Positions 56,100-64,000 of a stretch of 64,000 bases of DNA are shown here, piece by piece; position 1 is the first letter of the stretch; every line of letters starts with the position of its first letter. Origin of the DNA: Cepaea nemoralis (lineage: Eukaryota; Mollusca; Gastropoda; Stylommatophora; Helicidae). A program made the translations under genes and the position numbers. The stretch lies in NCBI GenBank assembly GCA_014155875.1, contig JACEFZ010027085.1:1-64000 (forward strand). The letters are read 5' to 3'. The notes under the pieces were generated by a model. It was not told the DNA's origin and ran no database searches. It saw nothing but the letters and a program-made list of their open reading frames with translations.

Positions 56100-58940
56100 T
56101 TTGGTACATTGTCACCTTGCCGTTTTGACAGATGATAGTTGTTACATTGTGCTTCAAAAAAGGTATAATAACAACAACCCATTGCCTCGAAGTGCCTACC
56201 CGGCAACCGTCGAGGTATCACTCAACTCGTAATAATGCAAAACAGCAACGAAGGACGAGGAATTAAACTTGCGTCCTTACCTTGAATACAATGATAATCA
56301 ACGGCACAAGTCAAGATCTCAAAGCGCTACCAGAAGTTATTCCGTGGCAGACATGTGAACATTAAACTCACGTAGACCTGTAGGTTTGACCCCTATAGAC
56401 AGGGTCGGCGCCTACTTTACTGATCCACCGATGAGTGTTCAGTCTACTGCGCTCTGCTTGACGCCCTGATCCACTGATTCCATTTAAGCTGTAATTCCAC
56501 TCTAGGTTTTTCCGCCCGGTTACTTCACTGCAGTATTATCATCAACAGATCCCCCTCTCCTGACTCATAGCTGTCTCACGCTCATATCATCGCGTCCAGA
56601 GGTCACCTCACACAGATCCTTCGAAAAAAACGTCCTTGTTCTACAGCACAATCACAGCGTCTCCCGTTGCTGTCCACTGACGTTGTCCACATTCTCCTTG
56701 GATTCATTTGTTTACGTCCACTTTCGTGTCCGAGTGGGAAATTCCCATTTTCCAATTTATACTTTTCGTGGTGGGTCGTGCCGCCGTATGGCATAAATGT
56801 CGGTGACGAATGTGACTGATAAGGCCAATTCACACTGTAAATGTTCATCCACAGTGGATGCATGTGAACACATGGTCATTTCCACCGTCATGCACCATCT
56901 TACGTCTCACACGCTCGGTGTGTGACTTCTGCAATAATTTTCTCCTTTGTCTTTATTCCATTTCTGATATTTGCCTCCATGCAACACGTTCAGCTGCGAC
57001 TTGCTCCCAATGTGCATTATCAATACCTGTATCAATCATGTTCTGCTTACAACACATCTTTGTAATCATTAGTAGAGGCCGCACCCTGAGATCTCTTATC
57101 CAATTTGTAATCACCAAAAAGTATGTCCTTTGGTATTCTACCATCATCCATCTCCTAACATGCCCTATCCATCTAAGTCTACGAAGACCTGATCTTTCCA
57201 ATACTTCAGTATTTGTGATTTTGTCTTGCCACTTAATACCAAGAATTCTTCGCAGGCACCACATATGAAAGCTGTTTAAACGTTTCTCTTAGTGTGAGTA
57301 AGTTGACCAGGCTTCACTGCATAAAGAAGAGTACTAAGGACACAGGCTTGATAGACAAGGACTTTTGTTTTGCAGTAAGCTTCCTGTTCTCCCACACTCT
57401 TTTCTTAACCTGTTCATTGTTGTTGCTGCCTTACCAATCCGGATGTTGATTTCCTGATCTAGGGATAATTTGCTATTTACCTCTGATCCTAGATATGTAA
57501 AATGGTCTACTATCTCCAGTTCGGCGTCAATAAAGATTTATGGTACCCCATGTGCACCTTGTGACATAATCTGTGCAATCTGTTTGCTAATTGTTAAACC
57601 AATTGGAGAATGCAGATAGTAGACTTTGTAATTCTTCCTTAGAGTGGGTCGTAACTGCAGCATCATCTGCAAAAAGCAACTCTCTGATCAGTACCCTCCT
57701 AATTTTGGTCTTGGCCTTCAATCTCTGAGCATTGTAGAGGCAACCATCCAAGCATGAGTGAATGTATATACCACCATCCTGATCACGAAAGGCATTTCTC
57801 AGTGGAAGTGAAAAGTATATTCTAAAGATGGTGGGAGCTAGAACACAATCTTGCTTAATTCCATTCTTGATTTCAAACTCTTCTGAAGTTGCACCATCAA
57901 ACTTATTATACCCTTCATGCCTGTGTGGAATGATTCCACAATGGACAGAAGAGTTGGTGGGCAGCCAATTTTCTGTAGTGCCTTGAACAGACCCTCACGA
58001 CTGACCAAATCAAATGCCTTTGTGAGGTCAATGAAGGCAAAAAACATGGGTGATTCTGTTCAAGGAATTTTTCTTGCATTTGTAGCAATGAGAATATCAT
58101 TTCAATGGTAGACCGGTTCTGTCGGAAGCCACACTGTGATTCGGGGTAGACTTGAGATCTCCTAGGACTTGAAGTCTGTGCAGAACAATTCTGGCAAATA
58201 CTTTCCCAACAATACACACAAGTGAGATACCCCTATAGTTGTTACAGTTGCTCAGATCGCCCTTGTTCTTGTACAGTGTTTAATGCTTGAATTTGAAATC
58301 CTGTGGACTTTTCCTTCTCGCCAACATAGCTCTATAAGCTGGTGGATCTGTAGAGTGAGTGTGTCTTGCCCACTCCTGATCACCCTTATTGGAATCCAAT
58401 CCTTACCTGGGGCACTGCCAGATGTAAGTTCGTTTATAGCACACTTAACTTCTGTTATGATGGGAAGCATGTCCAGGTGGTCAAGAGTTGGCAGGGCCTC
58501 TATGGCGTTAAGGGCATTCATCCGCTAGTTTAGTTTCACTTGAGTAAAGCTCCAAATAGTGCTCTACCCATCTATCCATCTGCTGTTTCTTATCAGTGAT
58601 GATTTCTCCAGTCAAGGTTTTCAGCGGTGCACTTCTTTTGATCATTGGACCACATGCTTTTTTATCCCGGCATGGATGCTTTTGTTGTTCCCTTATCACT
58701 TGTATTTTGAATGGACTCACATAACTTGATCCAATAGTCATTTGCACACTGCCTGGCAGCCTTTTGCACATCCTTCTAGCTTACTTCAGCTCACTGAAAG
58801 TGTTTCGCGTTGTTCTTTCCTTGTTTCTTAAGAGAGCTATCTTCTTTTTATCAATCAAGTGCTGCAGTGTCTGGCTGTTTCCGCAACCAGTACTGCCTGT
58901 TATGACCCACAGTACCGTAAATCCCTACCGCTGTTTTCTA
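56100..58940 (-). pseudogene. Non-LTR reverse transcriptase, decayed, interrupted by a probable solo LTR
   Basis: The minus strand from about 58,830: KTLTGEIITDKKQQMDRWVE and HYLELYSSET (linker), NELTSGSAPGKDWIP, then NKGD-like and NYRGISLV segments in shifted frames, AFIDLTKAFDLVSREGLF (motif A, 57,990), a GIKQDCVLAPT-like segment, LLFADDAAV (about 57,665), CLRRILGIKWQDK and a C-terminal DNAHWEQVAAERVAWR tail. The C-terminal finger and 3' end continue beyond the 611-bp insertion at 56,183-56,793. It is the more complete sister of 24,241-25,065. Many stops. Confidence 0.87.
56183..56793 (-). mobile_element. Probable solo LTR, copy 2
   Basis: 611 bp bounded by TGCCTCGAAG ... GTATGGCA and related to 43,686-44,316. 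The sister non-LTR copy at 24,300 reads through the same site (ACAACCCAT then GCGGTAGCGAATG), giving an empty-site comparison that supports insertion. The target duplication is not clear. Confidence 0.68.
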
Positions 58941-58952
58941 CAGTTTCCTTAA

Positions 58953-61686
58953 GGCGATGTGCGGCAGTGAAAACATCGATTTTTGGTAAATTGGCTATGT
59001 TTGGAATAGTTCATTTTTAGACACCTATCATGTCTTCTATCAGATTCTGTACTTGTTTTTGTTTAAAAACTGTTATTTTAATGCAATATTCATAATTTAC
59101 TGAACCCACACTAGTGTCAAATTCTCTAATTATTGAAAATTGTTGCGAAATTGACGGTTTTCAAATCCTAGCAACGATATCTCAGGAAAACACGACGTGT
59201 AAGGTATCCCTGGAAAGGTCGTGATCTTCCGTAACTGTTCGTGATACTCCGAGTTCGTCTAATCGGAAAGTTTTCTGTGTACATCGGGTTGTTTCGTATC
59301 TATCATCTTCTGGAAACTTCCATATATTGCACACCGTAAGCAATCTGCACTCGCCGATGGCTGAAACTGATCACAGGGTTTCCAAATGGCGGCTTTGTGT
59401 TGTTTACACCTTGCGACATGCTGAACGTTCATTGTTGACGACAGACTGACACGCATTGAAATATGCCTCGTTCTAAGAAATTTAACATCCAGTCATCTAC
59501 TCAACGTAAGAAATCTCTCAGACTACACCTCGCAAATGCTCGTAAGCAGTGAAAAGCCTATCAGAACGTCTTAAACGATACAGACAATTCTGAAACTGCT
59601 GAAAGCGACCCAGCTAAAGTGCACATGCCCCTTCTTCCAAATCCAAGTGTTTTGACCGTGAATCTGAATTAATCAGTGCTATCGTGATCTTCTCAATGTT
59701 GTGGAAGTGATTCTTTTTTTACCTGAAGCCAATTTAAGAGATACATATAAATACACAACAACATCCTAGCAGCAAATATGCTTCTGGTGACGACAATGGA
59801 TATCAAAAACGGGAACACAGAGCAATAGTTGATTGTTCAGAAATTGAGGCAATAATCAAATTGTTATGTTGTCCAGTTTGTAAAAATGATAGTCTTATTT
59901 TGAAAACTGACAGCAAGAAAGCCAAGGGATTAGCTGTGTTTGCAGAGGTTTACTGCTCTTGTGAATAAGTGGTGTGTGGAAGATACCTATCTGCAAGAAG
60001 TAATGATGGGGATAGATCTTTTGCTGTCAACAGCCAGTCAGTATATTCAGCATTTGTTTGTGGGATGGGTGCAAGGACATTCCATAATTTTTGTGAAAAC
60101 ATGAACCTGCAAGGTCTTCATCACAAAACATTTCACAGCAAAGCGAATAAACTATATTCAAAGATAGAAGATCTGGAGGACACTGTTTTCTCTCAAACAT
60201 TAAAGTATGTTCGACAGGCTCATGCACAACAGTCAGGCATAACTCTACATGACAATGATGTGCTAGATATTAGTGTCAGCTTTGATGGCACTTGGCTGAC
60301 TAGAGGCCACACATCCCACATTGGAGTTGGCTGTGCAGTGGATGTTCTTACAGGACTTTGCATAGATGCCCATGTTATGTCCACATATTGCCAGTGTGTG
60401 TGTGAAACGACTTGTAAGACCCTTTCTTGGGACAAACCAGATGAATTTGCAGCATGGAAGGCAGAACATCTTCTAAACTGTGATAACAATTTCACAGAAT
60501 CTGCTGGAATGATAGAGGTGGAGGCTGCAAGGGTGCTGTGGTGACGGTCTGTGGCCAGTCATAAACTTCGCTACTTGTCAATACTTTCTGATGGTGACAC
60601 CAAAACATTTGCAGAATTACCAAGTTCAAACCATATGGGGATGACATTCAGATAGACAAAGAGGAGTGTATCAACCATTTCAGTAAACGTCTTGGAACAG
60701 CACTGCGCAATGTTGTTGCTGACTGCTAAAAGCAAGGTGTGACCTAGGAGGACGCGGTAAAGGTCAACTTACACAAAATCCCATCCGTAGGCTGACAATT
60801 TATTACAATAGAGACAACTTTGCCTCTCGCAAGCACGTTCAGTTGCAGTTGTAACTGCAGCAAGAGAGTTCAACTTTGGAGCTGCCGCTGCCCAAGACAC
60901 TGCCCAGTTTTATGGACTTTCTACAGGCCTGCATATGCAGAGACTAGGAACATTTAGGATGCAGAAGCAAGTAAGAAATAGTCTGAAGTACAAGAAGGAC
61001 AAACAAACTAAAAACACGACATTGTACGAGCGGCCAAACTGAAGAGACAAGGTGAGCTGCATGCTCTGGAGGGAGGTCCTGCATATTCAGCAGGACAATT
61101 TAACAGTCAGGCACAGTTTTACACTTTTTTTCTCTGTAAAAGAGTGTATTAGTAATAAACAACAACAAAAAATCATTAGTTTTTCTCCGTTTTTTCATTT
61201 CGCCAGTCTTTTATACATAAGTACAATTGTTTTAAAAAACTATTCGTTAGATTTTAATCAAACTTTGCAGAGATATTCTTTATTATATCACTTACATTGT
61301 GAGTAGATTAATCTTGACAATTAAATTTTAGTTTTTGTGCTGCACTAAAAAAAACAACAAAAAATGTCATGAAGAATGTCATCAACATTTTCACATTTTG
61401 AAACAAAAACTGCAAAGAGATATCATTAAAATGTTCTACTAACTTGTAAAGGGTCTATTTATTTACACATAAAACAAAGAATTTAGCCTGTACATTAAAA
61501 AATAAATGTTTTATGGGTATGTTAAGAAATTCAATATGGCCACTGTTTATCTTGGTTTCCATAGCAACCGTTAAGTCAATTTGACAATATTTTATCGATC
61601 AGAAGTCTTTAATATCAAACCCTATACCATAAAAGAACATAGAAATTAAGTATTATGGAATTAAGTTTTTTACGGTTAGCATCGCC
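58953..61686 (+). mobile_element. Mutator-like DNA transposon flanked by TTAA, 2.7 kb
   Basis: TTAA at 58,949-58,952 and 61,687-61,690 borders short inverted ends GGCGATG...CATCGCC, with weaker similarity further in. It contains one decayed transposase gene on the plus strand (59,463-61,090). The sequence after the gene is AT-rich and non-coding. Confidence 0.75.
59463..61090 (+). pseudogene. Mutator-like transposase (FDGTW...H type), degraded
   Basis: The Met at 59,463 starts MPRSKKFNIQSSTQRKKSLR, a basic N-terminus usual for this family. The best open part, 59,969-60,544, contains FCENMNLQGLHHKTFHS, the signature FDGTWLTRGHTSHIGVG (with a putative catalytic Asp), IDAHVMSTYCQCVCETTCKT, and FTESAGMIEVEAARVLW. 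After a TGA it goes on with SVASHKLRYLSILSDGDTKT and, in other frames, KEECINHFSKRLGTALRN and a basic tail to about 61,090. These are the features of the animal Mutator-like transposase domain family. At least six stops or frameshifts. It catalyses cut-and-paste transposition in intact members (family knowledge). Confidence 0.82.
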
Positions 61687-61690
61687 TTAA

Positions 61691-61850
61691 GTTTACCCCG
61701 CTTTTCACTTGCTGTACAATTTCAACTGGTTTTACACAGGTTTTACCAGTGACTATTATTTATTATTTTCATCTGTTCTATTTGAACTTGTGAGTTTATT
61801 TTATCACCATCATATCTTTTCATTTACTCTTTTCAGAGCTCTGTTCGGAA
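61691..61850. other. Short spacer before the Gmr1-type element
   Basis: Non-coding. Probably continues the sequence interrupted at 58,949, since TTTCC-TTAA-GTTTACC would join without a gap once the transposon is ignored. Confidence 0.4.
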
Positions 61851-61979
61851 TGTGAGCAGTGATGACCATTCATTCAGGAAGGACCATATAGACACCAATA
61901 CCAGACTTCCAGTAATAGAATCAGTTATGCTTAATGGATTATTACCAGGTGTCTATACGACACTGGTCTACAATTTGAT

Positions 61980-63396
61980 GCAATGTTGAAACCTCATTAG
62001 TGAACCCTGATCAATTCACTGAGGAAACAATTGACATCCAGGGCCTTTAAAAAACTCAGTCCCGATGTCATCACCAGTGGCAATGGTAAACATAAATTCA
62101 AATTATGTGACTGGCAAAATAAGAGCAGCGGTCCTAGATGACCCAATCTACCCTGTGATTTTGGGATGTCGCTACATTTTTTTAGGAGATCATGTACAGC
62201 CTATGATAGTCTCAGCAATGACAACTAGACAGCAAGCTAGGAAAGCCCCAGCGTTAACAACTCCGACAAACTCTCAACGAGAGGAACTGAAACAAGCCCA
62301 GGCAGCAGACAGCACTTTAGCGGATTTTTTTCATAAACTGCCTGAAGCACATTCACCTCCTTGTAAAGGTGAAATGTACATGAAGAATGGACTTCTTCAT
62401 AGAAGGGCAGCAAAAGCAGGACAGCTGCATGCACAACTTGTTGTCCCTTCTTGTTATAGAGCTAAAATCCTAGATATGGGCCATAGTCCACCATTCAGTG
62501 GACACATGCCAATCAATGCTATTTTTCACAGGATTTCTGCACACTACTACTGGCCGGGAATGTATTCAGACATCAGTAGATATGTCAGTTCATGTCCCCA
62601 GTGTCAGCGAGTGGCCCCAAAGCACTTGAAAGAATGGAAAATGCCTATCACTGGCACACCATTTGAAACAGTGGCTGTTTATATAGTTGGACGCCTCAAC
62701 AGAACAAAGAGAAGTAACTGCTATATACTTACACTTGTGGACACTTGCTCGATGTGGGCTGAAGCAGTGCCTATGCCATCAATCGATTCAAAGCATGTAT
62801 CTGAAGCTCTACTTGGCATATTTACTAGATTAGGATTTCCACTCAGAATTTTAACTGATAATGGATCACTTTTCAGCGGGAGGCTAACAGAGCATGTTTT
62901 CAGACTCTTCCAGTCTCGACAGATTCACACGTCTCCATATCACATTACGTCAAATGGGGCAGTGCATCAATTTAACAGTACCCTTACTTTCCTTTTGAGA
63001 AAGTTAGCTCTTGAAAAACCGGAAACATGGGATACTTATATACCTGCAACTTTATTTGCTTACAGGGAGGTACCCCATCACTCAACTGGGATTGCACCGG
63101 CAACTTTATTGTTTGGACGACCAATTAAGGGGCCACTAGAGGCTTTACTTCGAACATGGACTGATGATCAAGTAGATGAGACAGTTGTATCTGCATCCAC
63201 CTATGTGGCTGAGTTAAAACGTCTGCAACGTGGTTGGAAATTAGCATCAGACAATCTACGGCAAGCACCACATAGAATTGCTCGCTATTGCAAGCAAACA
63301 AAGGATCGAAAATTGAGGTGGGAGAGAAAGTGCTGTTACTTCACCAAACTAGTCAGAACAAGTTGCAGATTGCTTGGAAAGGACCCTACAAAGTGA
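61980..63396 (+). CDS. Gmr1-type LTR retroelement: end of protease and integrase
   Basis: 443 open residues. The first 40 (NINSNYVTGKIRAAVLDD, YPVILGCRYIFL) match the end of a retropepsin. Then comes a linker, SREEL-like coiled region, and an integrase: zinc-binding MGHSPPFSGHMPINAIFHRI with CPQCQR, and core segments FETVAVYIVGRL, LRILTDNGSLFSG and SNGAVHQFNSTLTFLL. Only the central Asp is present: the first Asp position is Tyr and the Glu position is His, so this integrase should be inactive although its frame is open. The frame closes at 63,396 after a shift near 63,305. The Met at 62,065 is not a real start. Confidence 0.87.
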
Positions 63397-64000
63397 TCAA
63401 GAAGATTTCTCACACTAACTATAGGATTTCCATCACTGGAAAACATAAGATTTTTCATATAAACCTCTTGAGGAAATATGATGAAAGGTCTACCACCGAA
63501 ACAGCACATCTGATGGCTTTGGCAGTGGCTACAGAAGTAGACCATGGAAACACCATGGGTGTAGAGTACCCTCTGCAAGCAAAAGAAACTTATCGGGATG
63601 TAGATATCAGTCCTACACTAACCCAGGATCAACAGCAGCAGATTCAAGATTTCTTAGCTACTTATACAGAAATACTTACTGACAAGCCAGGACTTACAGA
63701 TTTAGTAACCTTTGACATGAAGTTGATTGACCCTATCACTGTGCGGGTCAAAACTGACCCTGTTCCTGATGCCAAAGTGACAGCTTTAAGAAAAGAGATC
63801 CAGCAAATGCTTTCATCTGGAATCATATCTCCATCTGAGTCACCTTACAGTGCAAGTGTGGTTTTGTTGAGAAAGCCAAGTGGAGAACATAGATTATGCA
63901 TTGATTATCGACAGCTCAATGCTATAACAGAGTTTCAGGCCGAACCTCTGCCTGATCAAAACCAATTCTTCACTAGTCTAAGCAGAGCCAAGTACTTCAC
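63305..64000 (+). CDS. Gmr1-type LTR retroelement: GPY/F domain and start of reverse transcriptase (cut by window)
   Basis: In the second frame the protein continues without a stop to the window end: VGEKVLLLHQTSQNKLQIAW (GPY/F-type region), then a linker (TLTQDQQQQIQDFLATYTEI), the reverse transcriptase entry LRKEIQQMLSSGIISPSESP, YSASVVLLRKPSGEHRLCID and YRQLNAITEF. The reverse transcriptase is downstream of the integrase, the reverse of Gypsy order. Palm motifs A to D, RNase H and the 3' LTR must lie beyond 64,000. Confidence 0.85.

Overview
The window is animal genomic DNA. It has introns with GT/AG borders, a large arginine/serine-rich gene with zinc-finger exons, very long microsatellites and minisatellites, and an exceptional density of transposable elements (TEs). 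The TE mix (CFDP2-type and CR1-like non-LTR elements, an RNase H-bearing I/Jockey-like family, a Ty3/Gypsy element, a Gmr1-type LTR element, hAT, mariner, piggyBac, MULE-like and Mutator-like transposons) suits a marine invertebrate, perhaps a mollusc. That assignment is inference. I saw no tRNA, rRNA or CRISPR feature.

Layout. 1-11,490: an almost complete Gypsy-type LTR retrotransposon on the minus strand (LTRs 1,622-2,821 and 8,825-10,021) that appears to have split an older non-LTR element, with reverse transcriptase on its left and endonuclease on its right. 11,490-17,850: three decayed elements (two reverse transcriptase fragments and a hAT transposase), a 191-bp hAT MITE with perfect 8-bp target duplications, and a foldback element. 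17,850-26,040: a broken MULE-like transposase gene (minus) carrying a SWIM-like zinc finger, a PHD finger and an internally expanded 19-residue repeat; inverted arrays of a 34-bp repeat bracket it, and older retroelement fragments lie inside. 27,163-32,285: a 5.1-kb structure with long inverted repeats around a core of (TC)n tracts and a three-part higher-order minisatellite; its left arm was hit by a piggyBac-like MITE whose empty site survives in the right arm.

33,194-54,046: the only recognisable host gene, plus strand, best read as a ZNF318-like nuclear protein. It has one 4.3-kb exon (charged, serine-rich, then about 35 SR-type octapeptide repeats) and three small exons, two with matrin-type zinc-finger motifs. 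Its introns are packed with TE remnants and satellites of 52, 47 and 52 bp. Two apparent single-base frameshifts mean the gene is decayed, polymorphic or mis-sequenced.

54,050-64,000: a mariner deletion derivative, a decayed non-LTR element interrupted by a probable solo LTR, a Mutator-like transposon flanked by TTAA, and at the right edge an LTR retroelement whose integrase lies upstream of its reverse transcriptase (Gmr1-type order) and which has lost two of three catalytic integrase acidic residues.

Apart from the ZNF318-like exons, almost everything recognisable is mobile or repetitive, and the best information is relational: nested insertions, empty sites preserved in paralogous copies, and target duplications that date events relative to one another.
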